Below are positions 1-12,094 of a DNA stretch of 64,000 nucleotides, piece by piece (position 1 is the stretch's first letter; each line of letters begins with the position of its first letter). The DNA comes from Blasia pusilla (lineage: Eukaryota > Marchantiophyta > Marchantiopsida > Blasiales). Both the position numbers and the translations under genes were made by a program. Under the pieces are notes generated by a model. That model was not told the DNA's origin, did no database searches, and worked only from the letters and a program-made list of their open reading frames with translations. The stretch is from the NCBI GenBank assembly GCA_050084515.1, contig CM114272.1, positions 58,590,001-58,654,000 of the forward strand. Reading direction: 5' to 3'.

Positions 1-49
1 GGGAACTTATGGAAGGAACCACATGGGGAATATATTTCCCAACCTATTA

Positions 50-255
50 AAAAATACACCAAAAAGACATCCCTCCAAGTATGCGAGCTTGTATAGTCAA
101 GTCTCTCCTAAAAAAGTCTCTCTCATGGAGCTTTTCTCATTCACTCTTTGTAAATTGAGAAATCAAATCTCAGATACTCTCTAGCTCTCTCTAATATCCA
201 ACCAATCCCACTCTCATGGCGTGTTACTTACAAGGAAAGTAGGATCGTAATCATC
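50..255 (-). repeat. Possible diverged LTR fragment of the element B type
   Basis: A run of short words (catggagct..ctc, ctttgtaaa, tctctagctctct, cccactctc, ttacaaggaa) follows the order seen in the right-hand LTR of element B near 29,500-29,670. The resemblance is weak and gapped and I judged it by eye only. It could be a decayed relative of that LTR or convergent CT-rich sequence. Confidence 0.22.
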
Positions 256-263
256 TCTCGTTG

Positions 264-1712
264 ATTAGAAATGGAATAATTTTTTGAGACGTGAGGATGG
301 GTCCCTAATAGAGGTGAATGTTTGGAAAGACTTATATGTATTTCTTAATACTTTGATTGTGATCATAAAGAGGTCATCTTCATCTATGACTACTCCAATG
401 CTACTTAACTCATCAATAATATCTCTAATACTAAGTAAGGAAGGAATTATGCTCTCAATACTTTTGTAACCTCATCTAACTATTGTTTCAACTACAACTT
501 CGTAGCTTTATTAATCAGACAACTCAAATACTTTAGCTAGTCCATCCCACACCTCCGAATGTCTTAGCATCTTGAATATAACATATCATAGATATATTGA
601 TGGTAATTCATGTATAATGGATTACCTTCCTTGTTCTCTTGTTCCAAGTTATAAACTAAATCAATAACTCTCCTTTAATTGGGCTTGGATTTTTTGCTTA
701 TGATATAATCCCATAATTCATGATCCGTAAAGAAGTTTTTCATCTTGTAATTCCTTAATTGCATGCAAAATAGATTTTCAATCCAATTTCTTTCCCATTA
801 TGATAGAAAATAGTTAATACATTGCAACAAATGTTGAATTTATAGGGATCGTAAATTTAAGTAAGATTTTTTCTTTAAATTTTGGGAAAATATCATTTTT
901 AACATAAAAATAATAATTGATCACATTACATATATTATTTTGGATCAAAATTAGAGAAAAAAATAATTTGTTTGATTTGGTCAAACAGAGGCTTTTATTG
1001 TTGTTGAAGAAACAGATTATGAGATTTCTTGATATCGTCTACTTTAGTGCCCAAATTCGAAAATCCCCCAAAAGTCCCTGTAAGATAAAATGGAAAACAT
1101 CGATAGTATCGATGGGCTATAGCTTTGCTCATGATACATTTTATATGTTTCCTCGATCTCTTATCGTTTTTTGCCTATCTTGCCCTCCAAAAGACTAAAA
1201 TAATAGAATGATGACACCTCATCATTCTAATATCAAGCTTCGTTCCTTTTACAATATTCTCTCCTTAGTATATAATCTTGTTTTTTTTTCAACTAGTACT
1301 TTCATGCATCTAGATGTATGGGGCCAGACAATTAATTTTTTTCTTCTCAAGAGAGTTTATTTGCCTTTGTCTCCCCATATAGAGTGAATGATTCCTCCCA
1401 ACTCCATATTCTTTCTCCCTCCCTTATCTACACTATATTGAGCAATCACACATCCACAATAAGACAAAATAGTAAACATAATAAGAACAAATAGTAAACA
1501 TATACTATTTTGTCCCCTGAAAATTTCAAGGTCGATTTTTATATACTAAGGGTGGTAGGTATAATATTTCAATGTCTCGGAAGGGAAGTGGTGTATTGAG
1601 GGGAAGTGGCGGGAAAGAGGGGGAGTGGTATATTGATTGAAAGTGATGTATTAATTGAAGATTTTTTATCTTTTGATTTTCAGTTGTGGAAATTTTAATA
1701 GTGGGAGTGGAT
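264..1712. other. AT-rich intergenic DNA, no gene seen
   Basis: Only short unsupported ORFs occur here, with no recognisable domain. The stretch ends in a Helitron-like hairpin terminus, so part of it may be the body of a non-autonomous Helitron whose 5' end I could not fix. Confidence 0.5.
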
Positions 1713-1740
1713 CGTGCTTAGCACGTATATGTTAACTAGT
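1713..1740 (+). mobile_element. Helitron-type 3' terminus
   Basis: A short hairpin (CGTGC-TTA-GCACG, 1713-1725) is followed 10 bases later by CTAG and then T. This is the expected 3' end of a plant Helitron: a hairpin about 10 bases before CTRR, with a T flank. The matching TC start was not found, so only the end is called. Confidence 0.4.
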
Positions 1741-2795
1741 CTTTAATGCTTCCTTCCTCCTTTCCCCTATCTCGATCCATTCATAAAGACTAGGGAGAAC
1801 ATACAATCCTTTCCTTCTCTCAACTCTTTAAAACACTAGAAAAGGATGGAGAGGACAAAAGGAAGATTGGTTTGTTCCTCCTTTCTAACTGCCTCCTACT
1901 CCCTTCTCTCATCTCTTCTTCCCTACTAAAATTTTATTCATTATTCTTTCCTTTTGTCACCTCTGAAAATTTAATGCCCATGGAATTCTTGACAAACCCC
2001 TTCCATTTTTAATATTGATCCTTTTTATCTCATCATCCATTGAAAATGAACTAATTCTTATCTTCATTTATGTTAATTTGAGTTGTACTTATGAAATGAA
2101 ATTAATGATACGAAAATATGACTAAACTAAATATCAATCAATTTTAGTTTGTGAAAAACATGTTAACTCTATTTATAGTATGATTATGATATGGATGAAA
2201 TCGTCCTTTCTTCTATTTCCACAAGAGATTATACCACACTTCAAAATTATTGTTCGTAAAAATATCTCCTCTCCTTTTAGAAAAGACCTTTCTAGCTTAG
2301 TAATTTACTCTTAAAAAACTAAAAATATACTTGATATGTAAGGCTATCAAATTATTTGTTTTCAATCATGTATATGATCATATGCAATGATGTATCATGG
2401 AGTCTTGGAGAGATATTTTAGTCTAAAAATTTTATGATGTAGTAAAATTATATAGATATTTTTTGTGATTTTAGCTTTATACAATATTTAATATCTAATG
2501 TAGAGTCCATGCTATATATGCATGAAGTTAGTAGTCATACTTCCTAGAAAACTATTTTCTTGCTCCATGTGTTTTGGAAACATTTTCTTGTTGTCATATA
2601 AAGATGTAGATATTTTGGAAGAAGAATTGTGCAAAAGACTAGTAAGAAACCAATTCAACAACTGTTGCCTTTGGGGAGCCAATGAGCTTGTTATAAAAAG
2701 TATCTCGCAAGTATAAGAAGCCTTGATCAATCAAGAACATAGGGCTCCTCAAGATCCTCTTGAGAACTAGTATATTATCATGATCAATTGATCAA
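1741..2795. other. AT-rich stretch, 3' flank of the germin-like gene
   Basis: No domain-bearing ORF is visible. It includes the downstream (3') flank of the minus-strand germin-like gene and probably its polyadenylation region, but I could not single out one polyA signal among many AT-rich candidates. Confidence 0.4.
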
Positions 2796-5700
2796 TCATG
2801 AGACTTCTGTGATATTTTGACCGGGCACGCAACCTGATCTAGTGTCGATTTGAAGGAGATTACTGTTCTCGTACATTTGGCTCTTCAATTTTTGTATGGT
2901 TGACACGTCTGTATTGAATGCTCCTGCTGCTGCTCGCTCGGGAAGCTCTAGAATTGATGCAGCAGCCGTCTATCCACACACGAGTGAAAAATATTATTAT
3001 TGGAACATGTACAAATCTCTCACATATTGACTTATAGTGTTGAGCTTTCGACTTCCATACTCTGTTAGAATGTAAATAGGATTAGATCTCTCTCTCTCTC
3101 TCTCTCTAAATATAAATATAAAAGAGAAAAATATAGATTGATGAAGAATAAAGAATATTAATTACCAAAGTTCCAGGGTTTTGGCTATTGAGTGCTGATA
3201 CAAAAAATGCTGTGGTTGTTCCAACATTCAACTCGTAGTGTAGCATTCCTCTAGGAAACACAATTGTATCTCCCATGTTCAATATGTAGATATGCGCTTT
3301 CCCTGAAATAAAAATGAATCAATTAATTTAGTATAAATCTGCAGGCAATTGCTAGGTAGATGCTTTAACATAAGTCATGGATATACATCTAAAGTTCTAC
3401 TACTAGCATAGAACTCACGTTGGAAAATAAATGTTACATCCACTAATTTTTTTCAATTACGAGGCACATTGTCCTTATCTTAAATAGATACAATAACTAT
3501 ATTTTATACAAGGAACTACTAGATTTTGAGAAAAATAAAAGCAACCTAATGAGGACAAAGTTTGATTAATGGACTTATCATAATGTGTGATCTTTGCAAT
3601 GAAGCCTTTGGACTTAGTTAATTATAAACTTTGATATATTTTCAATTCATAGCTTAAGATCTTTCTTATAATAAAATTAAATATCATGATTTTTGATTTA
3701 TTTAATAAAAAATATAATTATTTAAATCATGAAAACTTTTTTAAATAAAAATGAAGGTTAAGAATTTTGGAACAATTTCTTCTTAAATCTGTAATATCCT
3801 CGAAAAGAGCAAGATATCTTTAAAAAAAAATTTGCTCTTTTATATGAAAATAATCCAAATAGAGGGAAAATAAAATTAATATAGAAAGCCTTCATTGTAT
3901 TTAAGAATAATATATAAATACCATGTTGGCTTAATATCCCCTTCTCAAAAATTTTATAACTTGAGAAAGTATCATTACGTAAATAACACATGTGATCTAT
4001 ATACATATTTGAAACTTTTCATAAATATCTCTAACAATAAAATTAAGGGTTACAAGCTTTCACCTTAAACATATTCGCCAAGGGAAGTATCCAATCTAAT
4101 CTAAGAATAAGTGATGTAAGCATGCTCTATGGATATAGGCCTCATAAAACTTTGAGCAATATAATCAAAGGAGTCCCATATCTGTTGATACGACACAATG
4201 TTAAGGTATAATAGTACTTAAAGATGTTTTGGTGCCACGTGTTGTTGAATTTTGTTCAACAACGTAGATTAAGATAATTTTTATTTTTATAGTTTAAAAG
4301 TAGCAAAAAAAATCGGCAATATGGTTATTTATTGGGATATATAGTCATTCAAAGGGGTTGCCCACTAGGTTGCATGAAAACGGACAAGTCTGTCCATGGG
4401 ACGGACATGCCGCTCGGATACCCGTGGCCCGTATTCGAGCCCGCATGGCAAGCGCATGGCCTGCACACGACGAGGTGTGAGGGCCCAACCTGCCATATGG
4501 GCCTGCCGTGGGCCACAAAATGGGTGTGGGCTCGACTCGCCCGGGTTTATGCGGCCGGTTGAGGTGCATGCCACGAGTATCCGGGCCTGTATGGACATGT
4601 TTGTCCCTAGGACGAGCAAAGGTTCGAGGACATGGACATGTATGTGTGCACCATGGGAGAAATGGGTAACTATCATGGTTGTCGTTATAGGTGATTCGCT
4701 AGGAGAGGGAAAAATAAACTTATAGGATTGCTCAAAATAATCCCATAGCAAGTAATGTAATTATGAGTTACAACGTACAATTTCTTATCAATTGAAATGA
4801 GATATCTAGGAAGTTACCTTACTAAGGTTATGACATATGGGCATAACTTGTTGAAAGACCTTAACATAAAATTTAAACTATCTTTTTAAAAGGAGAAACA
4901 CTACTTATCTTTATTGTGGCTTTTAACAAAGATGGGGACTCTACTCTTATACAAGAGCATTTTTTAATAACCTATTAGGGATGCTCAAAGCTACCCTTAT
5001 ATTTAGGTAGTTGCATGAGTCTTATTTGCAATTTCCATACTCTCCTACTCATGGTTGTAATAAATATCCACCACTTAGGAGACCCATGCTAGAAGTAATC
5101 TAGAAAAAATATTTCTACATTACTTCAAAATTAAATTTTTTTGGAAGTAATCTAGATCATTTTTCCATTTCAAACTCAAATATAACCTCCATTTTTTAAA
5201 AATCTTAAAGGAATAATAACTCTCCACTCCCCTAACTAATTACACTCTTCAAATATATTTTAAATAATATTACACTCCCCTAATTAATTCCCCTGTCCAT
5301 AAAAGTTTAAATAAAACCTACTCCCACCAAAAGAACGCTCACGAACTAAATCATTAGTAAATTTTAATTAAATAAATCCTTTCCTTCCTCCATTCAAATT
5401 CATTTTACCTTCACAAGATATGAAGTGTGAATTAAGGGAAAAAGTTGTACTAATGTTACTATTTTTTCTTATTGTGCATATAGGGTTGCCAATAATAATA
5501 TATATAAATTAATTTATGAAATATAGATATATCTAAAAAATTTCAATTGGCTCACCCCAAGAAAGTTTAGAAATATATTTATAGTTCATGGTAAGCCTAC
5601 TTGCCTAAGGGACCCGGGGTTCCCTTGCATATATGCGATCCTGACATCGCATCTAACAAGTAGTTTCATCCAAATTTCAAACATTTATGCCTTGGGTTCC

Positions 5701-8700
5701 CACCAAGGTTGCAAACGGACAAAGTCCGTGTTTGGGGACTTATGTTTGTCGCTAGGGTTGACATGTCTATGCAGGCATGGGTTCCCATGGCTCGCATCGG
5801 GGCCTCCCCTGCCCGTCATGTAGACTCAGACTTGGCCAACTTGTATCTAGCCCAACAACCTTCCACCGGTTCTTGCCACCTATTTTCAAGCCCACATCTG
5901 GCCCGCATCCCTCGAGCTCATACTGGCGTGGATCAAGCATACAATGGTTTGCATAAGGTCTATGGTGATCTTACACATTTCCCACCCAAGGCCTACGATG
6001 TGGGTTGTGTGCACCAATTGGTCTATGGGACCCCTTGCGTATATATGATAATGATATCACACAGAGCTTGCCTTGCTAGTGTAGGCCCTCCGCATGGCGG
6101 CCTAGTGCAGGTGGATGTGGGCTTGACGCGGGCCAATGCGGGTTCATTGCAGAATAAGGGCGCACTCATAGCCCACATACTTGTTTGATCCCTTCCATGC
6201 ACTCTAAATCCAAGTCCACACATGTTCTCGCGTCCCAAGCATCCGCGTACGATCTAGGAACCAAAAGAAACTCCAATGGGGCACCCATTTAGCATGTTCG
6301 TGGACATGTTTATTTTCGTGCAACTTTGGTTTCTACAAAGGAGATAAATATAAAAGTAGTGATTTAAGTTTGAGAAGCATTTCTTATGACCTACTAGTGG
6401 CATTATAGTTTTTTAAGGTAGTCTATCATTATAAGAAGAATGACTAACTCTCTATAAAATATTTTATGATTTGTTTAAAAAAGGATGTTCCCAACTATAA
6501 AATTAACTAGTATTTGTTCTCAAGATTTTTTTAAATTTTATGATGATTTTTTTTCGGAATATACTAAAGTGAAACCTTCAAAGATGGCAGTTTTTAGGGC
6601 AACTCAAATTTGAGCTAAGCTAAAAAGGGGAAGAGTCATAAGCATTATACCTGAAGTATCCACAAAGCCAGCTTGAAGTGGTCCACCACTTATAAGTGTG
6701 AGAAGTTCGGTAGCACGAGGGTGAGTATGAGGAGTATTCTCGCCACACGGAAGCAACTTGAAGTGCACGTACGAAATACCTGTAGATCTACATGTCACAA
6801 ATTTGTCTTTTGTTAATGAGTTATTATGACACACAACTCTATGGATTTTGACTATTGTAAACTTTAAAGAGCATAGGGAGCAAATCATGTTTGAACTTCA
6901 AAGATGGTTTTCGTCTTGTTATGTGCACATTGTCTTAATGAACTCGCTCATTGTCAAACTAAGGTAAAATCAAAAAAATTTAGTTGTTTGAATAGATAAT
7001 CGTTCTATTAAAAAAAGAAATTTATGGTTATTAGACTAAATATAAAGAAAAATCCCTATTTCTATGTTTTTCAAAATAAAAGAACTATAAATTTGCAATT
7101 TTAGATGACTAGATAGCTCTACTTGTAGCCCAGATTTGACTCTTCCCAAACAATGCTTCAAATTGATAGATATAAGGAAAGTTAGGTCAATACTTGAGTA
7201 TTTGATGATTCAAATCACTAGAAGAGTGATTGAACATCTTGCTAGTATAGAGGATAAATCAATTGATCCCTCGATTGATTCATCGTGATGTTAAGCATCA
7301 ACAAGCCCCACAAGCATTAACTAGTGAATGAATGAATTATTCACCAATAGAGTGGCAAGCAATGATCATAAAAGGTCAGAAACTTGCTTTGAATATATGC
7401 CTTTCCCACTAAGATGTGCACAACCCATAATTGGAAAAGAAAAAGGATGTTAAAACGAGAAATTCATTGAGCCCTATATTAGAGGACGTGGAGGTTTACT
7501 AGACTGGCGGTAGCAATTGTGGCCAAGGCTAGGATCCATACCTCACATGATGGGTATATTAGATGTTAATTTATGGTTTAGGGTTTTGTTTTATAACTTT
7601 GTGTCTAAGATTGCTCAAAACTTGCATTGAATGCAAGATCACGAGCTCTTATAAGCTTTTTGCTAATTATTCATATATTCATCATCTCTTCAAAGAGAAT
7701 GTAGGAAATGTTTAATGATAGAAAGGTTATGTGCATGGCCAAATGCCATGAACATAAGACACATGGTCATTGTTCTCCAATCGGCTCCTCTCGTTTGGAA
7801 ATCATTTGTCCTTTGACTTGTTTGAGGTTTCACCATCAATTACTACTAGCTTGCAATAGAAGCCCATAAGAAAATCCTAACATCTTAGAGTGGAAGAAAT
7901 CGTAGGTTAGGGATTCAATGTCAAAATTTGAGAATACGAAATAGCATCCCCTACTAGGACATGGAGTGTAGAGAAGGCACAAGAGTGTGATCTTACCATG
8001 GAAAGTAGCATCTCATCCTACTTCATGGACCATGGAGAAGGTTGTTGTGTGTGATTTTATAATAGGAAGTAGGATCCCAATCTACAACGAAGAGATTCAT
8101 GGGTAAAGTTTGATTAAAATACACATACAAGGAGCGGATCCCATGGAACCGCTCCTTATTTGGTCGCAATCGCAAGGTCCTAACGACTGCACATGATGTA
8201 GTATAGAAGGACCATTATGTCTGTGTTCTCAGTCAAGTCCCCCTTCATTGGGAATGAGAGGTAGCATAGTCGCAAGCGATGCGCGAAACCTGGACAGAGT
8301 CCAAATCACGTACTACGCTTGTGACCGTTAGATTAAGAAGATCTCGGACAATGGGGTCGGGTGCCAATCTATGTTATCATGGGAGAGTGCCCTTATAGGT
8401 GCGCCATCTCTCCCGGTGAAATCTATCCTTTTTGACCTATAGGTAATTGACATGTGTCGATCTTTTTGAGCCAAAGCATGTAAGCTCCTCTGAAACACAC
8501 GAACTTTGTCTCCTTTGACTCTCTTTCACCCGTGCAGAGCACGGGCACGGGCTAGTGACCTCATATGCATGGGACCAGGTCCTAAGCTTCTCAATTCCTA
8601 AAGACAAAATTCAACCCCTTGGAGGAACCCACACCAAATGCATTAAGAAACTTAGAATTCCACAGGTGCCTATGCAAATTGAGAACCTAGACTTCAAGCT

Positions 8701-9700
8701 TCGTTGAATAAGCCCCGACGCCGGTCCCACATACGAGATGGTCGTGAAAGGGTCACAAATCTGCGCTATGGCAGATCAGGGTTTTGAAATCATTGCAAAA
8801 GCTTCTCCTTGAAAACTGAAACTACAATTCAACAGGGACATCACTCCTATAAAACCTTGTGAAACCTGACACCAACCTTGACTCGCCCCTGATGAATTAA
8901 ACTTCCAAAAGAGGCACGAAAGACTAACGTAAATCCCCTGAAATCTGACTTACGCACACCACAAGAGACTCGCCGTAAATAATTCATTTTCCCGTAGACA
9001 TTTAGGATGGAATCTAAACTGCGAACACCACAAGCGACGCGTCCTAATTAATTAAACTTCACGCAGACATAAAGGGACCTAAATTCCGCAGACCACAAGT
9101 GATTCGGCCTGTTTAATTAAACTTCCAGTAAGCATAAAGGAAACTATAATGCGCACACCACAAGCGACTCCGCTTGTTTAATTAAACTTCCCTTAAGCAT
9201 AAAGGAAACTAAACTGCGCACACCACAAGCGACGCGGCCTGTGCAATTAAACTTCCCTTAAGCATAAAGGAAACTAAACTGCGCACACCACAAGCGACTC
9301 GGCGTGTTTAATGAAACTTCCCTTAAGCATAGAGGAAACTAAACTGCGAACACCACAAGCGATTCGGCCTGTACAATTAAACTTCCCGTAGGCATAAAGG
9401 AAACTAAACCGTCCGATTTGATTAATCTTCCGTAGAAAGAAAGGAAATGGGATGAAATCTGCAAGCAAAGGGGTCTTGCACTTACAGGAGTGCGGGAAAG
9501 ACGTCGGGAGTGAGGGCCGCGCGAGTCCCGCCCGGACCGACAGTGACGACGCCGTTTTTGAACACATCGCGGAGCACAAAATCGGACACATCCTCCGCGA
9601 AGTCGCGCATGGCGTCCGGATCGCTGGCTTCCGCGGCGGGACCACTCCACAGGCCCACGCACATCAGGACTGCGAACGCTGCCACTGCTGCTCGCGCCAT
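2796..9700 (-). CDS. Germin-like protein (cupin), four exons
   Basis: This gene is spliced from exons 9486-9700, 6651-6787, 3166-3302 and 2796-2969, all with GT-AG borders and matching phases (2, 1, 0), giving 220 codons. Residues 1 to about 25 (MARAAVAAFAVLM...) form a signal peptide, so secretion to the cell wall is expected. The cupin barrel follows. Motif 1 lies in exon 2 (HTHPRATELLTLISGG: two His and the Glu metal ligands). Motif 2 lies in exon 3 (GDTIVFPRGMLHYELN: the third His). Length and domain order fit germin-like proteins, a family that includes Mn-dependent oxalate oxidases and superoxide dismutases; the reaction here cannot be told from sequence. The mature N-terminus starts SDPDAMRDF and has no cysteine pair, whereas canonical germins have a conserved N-terminal disulfide. 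Start: the second in-frame Met was chosen because the signal peptide begins there; an upstream Met at 9727 is in frame. Introns are 2.7, 3.3 and 0.2 kb and hold repeats. Confidence 0.88.
4345..4665. repeat. GC-rich island repeat, copy 1 (intron 2)
   Basis: An abruptly GC-rich block sits in AT-rich intron DNA. It opens near a 'gttgc...acggacaagtctgtccatggga' edge and is full of gccc-gcatgg and gggcc words. It shares edge and internal words with blocks at 5705-6310 and 12095-12495. Overlapping ORFs on both strands are compositional. It may be a non-autonomous DNA transposon, because edge words recur in inverted form, but no target duplication was established. Confidence 0.45.
5705..6310. repeat. 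GC-rich island repeat, copy 2 (intron 2)
   Basis: This is the same class of block as 4345-4665. It starts 'aaggttgcaaacggacaaagtccgtg', carries words such as ggcatgggttcccatgg and ggcctcccctgcccg, and ends with gttcgtggacatgtttattttcgtgcaactttgg, a partly inverted echo of its start. It lies in intron 2 of the germin-like gene. No credible protein is encoded. Confidence 0.42.
6788..8925. other. First part of germin-like intron 1, repeat-derived
   Basis: No exon is visible. From about 7140 the sequence is unremarkable AT-rich DNA. A perfect 9-bp-arm hairpin (AAGGAGCGG / CCGCTCCTT) lies near 8130-8158. The block from about 8160 to 8555 is less AT-rich and ends in a Helitron-like terminus. Confidence 0.4.
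8529..8556 (+). mobile_element. Helitron-type 3' terminus in intron 1
   Basis: A perfect hairpin CCCGTGC-AGA-GCACGGG (8529-8545) is followed by CACGGG, then CTAG at 8552-8555 and a T. This matches the canonical 3' end of plant Helitrons closely. The 5' TC end of this insertion was not identified. Confidence 0.55.
8930..9430. repeat. About 65-bp minisatellite in intron 1
   Basis: Roughly eight degenerate tandem copies of a unit of about 65 bp share the core 'caccacaagcgactcggc', then 'ttaattaaacttccc', then 'agcataaaggaaactaaact'. Copies near 9150-9350 are most alike; the outer ones are more diverged. There are no spacers of the CRISPR kind. The array lies just downstream of exon 1 of the germin-like gene. 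Confidence 0.8.
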
Positions 9701-9764
9701 GCTCTTGATCGCTACTGCCAAACACACTTACACACACACGAAGATCGATTCTCTCCTGGAGGGA

Positions 9765-10060
9765 AGTTTCACGATCGAATGAGCTCCGCGAGAGAGACGG
9801 ATTGCGTTGAGGAGGAAAAATTGGACGATCGTCTGTCCACCGCGCGTGAGAGAGAGAGAAAGAGATTGATTGCGTGGAAGAGGAAAATTTGACGATCGTA
9901 TTAGCACCGCGCGTGTGAGAGAGAGATTGCGAAGTGGAAGAAAGCTTGGCGGAGGAAATAATTCGCGCGCGCTAGAGAGAGATTTTGATCGATTGCGCGA
10001 TGGAAGAAAGGCGAGAGAGAGAGAGAAGTTTCAAGAGCGAATGCGGCTGATCCGATCGAC
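9765..10060. repeat. GA-rich tandem repeats in the germin-like leader/promoter
   Basis: About four to five degenerate units of about 60 bp are built from 'gacgatcg', 'ccgcgcgtgagagaga' and 'gattgcgtggaag'. On the coding (minus) strand this is a CT-rich tract immediately upstream of the start codon, the kind of sequence common in plant 5' leaders. It may act as leader or as GAGA-type promoter sequence; that role is inferred. Confidence 0.55.
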
Positions 10061-10156
10061 CACAGGTTTTCCGATTCAAGAGCACAAAAGATAGCCCGAG
10101 ACCGAGAAATTCGACTTCAGAACACTCGATTACTCCCTAATTAAACACCGCTGCTG

Positions 10157-10166
10157 TAATATATAC
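10157..10166 (-). promoter_or_regulatory. Candidate TATA box of the germin-like gene
   Basis: Minus-strand TATATATT lies about 460 bases upstream of the chosen start codon, just beyond the GA/CT-rich repeats. The distance implies a long leader. This is a position-based guess without other support. Confidence 0.25.
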
Positions 10167-10169
10167 TAG

Positions 10170-10890
10170 TGTGTTGCCACCAGTGTTATTCATAAAATTG
10201 AAAAATAAAATAGAATACCTTCCTCCTCCATGTCTCCCCTCCGTCCCTGCCTTTTTTTCCTCTTTTAAAAAAGGTGTCAATGTCAAGAAGGATATTTTTT
10301 AAACCCCTTTCCTTAATAGGATAAATTAATGGATGACCTATATGCAAGATTAACGATGAACAACTTAAATTATTCATCGTTATGTGAAAGTATGACTAAT
10401 GTTTTAACTAACTCCCAAAATTGTTAAGTGACATCTTGAGATTGAGAAATCCTTGCTGGTTGCAAGGTGTCAAGAGGAGGGATGGCTAAGATAAAAAGGG
10501 CATTCTCCGATTCTGAATCCTCCAATTAAAAGAGTATTAGAGGTGAATACTTTAGAAAGTTTCTAATCCGGGAATTAATAGTAGGACTATAAATTTATAT
10601 TACTATGAATGGATAACATATGAACTTTTCAGCATCCTCACCGGTTGTGCATTGCATGGGCATCCAATCATAGAATTAGAAATCAAATTAGAATGAGTTA
10701 CGTTTTGGATAGTTGATTTTATTTATCTTTGTCATTGCAAATAAGCTTATATTTCTTTGATTTGTTCGCTCCTTCTATGCCTATGATAAGCCCATTATCT
10801 ATTCCCATCATGCTACTTCCAGGGAATATAATATTCTACAATCGGCTTGTGACACACGTCAAAGTGATCCCATGGGTGGCCCATTCTTTG
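10170..10890. other. No gene seen
   Basis: AT-rich DNA with short unsupported ORFs. A 'gtgcattgcatgggcatcc' word near 10,648 resembles Helitron tail sequence but lacks the CTAG end. The right edge runs into the non-LTR RT fragment. Confidence 0.4.
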
Positions 10891-10894
10891 CCAT

Positions 10895-11336
10895 TTCCCA
10901 CTTTCGTGCCCTTTGAGCATCAACGCAAGCATTTCCATCTTGTCTTTTCCCTTCTATTGCCGATGACACTCACATTATAGGTCCACCTTCTGAAGTGGTT
11001 CCTGCTTATACCCATTTCGTGGAGCAACTCTCTTTCTTAAACCTTAAAGTTCAACCTAGTAAATGTGGAATATGGTCTCCTTTATGCCTTCCCTCAACAT
11101 TCATCCCACCTACTCCTGATTTTCCCATCTACATTGAAGGGGTTAGGGTTCTTGGGGTCCCAATTGGTTTCATCTACTATGTCTCAAAGTTCTTGGATGA
11201 AACCCTTTTGAAAGACGTGGAATGGCTTCATTTGTTACCTCATCTAGGGGATCCCCAAGTGGCTTATGGGATTCTCTCCCAATATTTTAGCAAGAGGAAG
11301 AAGAGCTCGTGCAGATCTCAATTGTTGTTGAAATAA
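10895..11336 (+). mobile_element. Non-LTR retrotransposon reverse-transcriptase fragment
   Basis: In one plus-strand frame the sequence reads FPSIADDTHIIGP (an RT palm [Y/A]xDD-type catalytic box). Next come FLNLKVQPSKCGIWSP and GVRVLGVPIG, then a DxxLLPHLGDPQVAYGIL segment, the typical order of the palm-thumb part of non-LTR (LINE-type) RTs. The frame starts degenerate and closes at 11,336. The DNA beyond to about 11,720 is probably more of the same element with stops. It is a dead fragment. Compare the C-terminal fragment at 40,633-41,544, which may be from a related element. Confidence 0.6.
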
Positions 11337-11994
11337 CAAATCCCCCTCCTCTACATTGGCGATATGATCCATCAAGATAGATGTATCTCCTTGGAGAAAC
11401 CTTGAAGCCATAATCGGTGCTACCAACGCTCAACTCCCCAAAAAGGCTGCGAGAGCATATGCGACTCTGGAGGACAGTCCCACCCCTCCAAAAGAAATAG
11501 GCAAGATAGCTTGTCGTGAAGCAAAGACACTATCCTCTCCCTCAAAGGTATTCGGGCCAAGAAGTTGACCAAAAGTTGCCAAGATAGAAGCGTCAAAAGA
11601 GGCCAACTGATGTAAGAACCTTGAAGTGGGAGGACAAGTGCGAAGAAGGTGGGAAGGACGCCGTAGAGACCTAGCCGGTTGAAGTTCCAGATTTCCATCT
11701 CATTTTTGCAATTATGGGCCAAAAATCGATAGAATATGTGGGTCTCCTTTGTACTAGTATCAAAATAGCCAACCAGAATTAGGGAAACTTCCTAAATTAT
11801 CCTCTTGCTTTATACAGATTGGAAACGTATTAGTTCTCTAAAAAAAAGCTATCTCGACCCAAGTTTTTTCCTTTTAAAAAATGAGGAGATGGGAAGCTTG
11901 GAATAAGTTAAAGTGAGGCAGATTTACTATATTGTTTCGTAATAACCTAAATTTTATTATAAGAAATTCATAAAATTTCATAGAATAAAATACA

Positions 11995-12094
11995 TCTACA
12001 ATATTATTGGAAAGTGCCCCTTCATTTTTCAAACTCTTCTTCTATTGATACTTCACATTTCCATCTAATAGGATTACTCAACCGCTAAGCAAGG
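11995..12094 (+). mobile_element. Helitron-type 5' terminus (1)
   Basis: A|TCTACAATATTATTGGAAAG, then GTGCCCCTTCATTTTTCAAAC: this matches the start of the complete Helitron at 13,947 (TCTATATTATTATTGAAGAG, GTGCCTCTTCATTTT). It is followed directly by a GC-rich island repeat, which may have inserted into it. Confidence 0.45.

Noticed and set aside
4332-4751. Overlapping ORFs of 74-128 codons on both strands
   Set aside because: They overlap in four frames within a GC-rich island, have no domain, and reflect the scarcity of stops in GC-rich DNA.
8930-9430. CRISPR-like array
   Set aside because: Units are contiguous and degenerate with no unique spacers; it is a minisatellite in a plant intron.
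9452-9892. Plus-strand 146-codon ORF opposite the germin-like exon 1
   Set aside because: It is the antisense shadow of the signal-peptide exon and runs into the GA-rich repeats.
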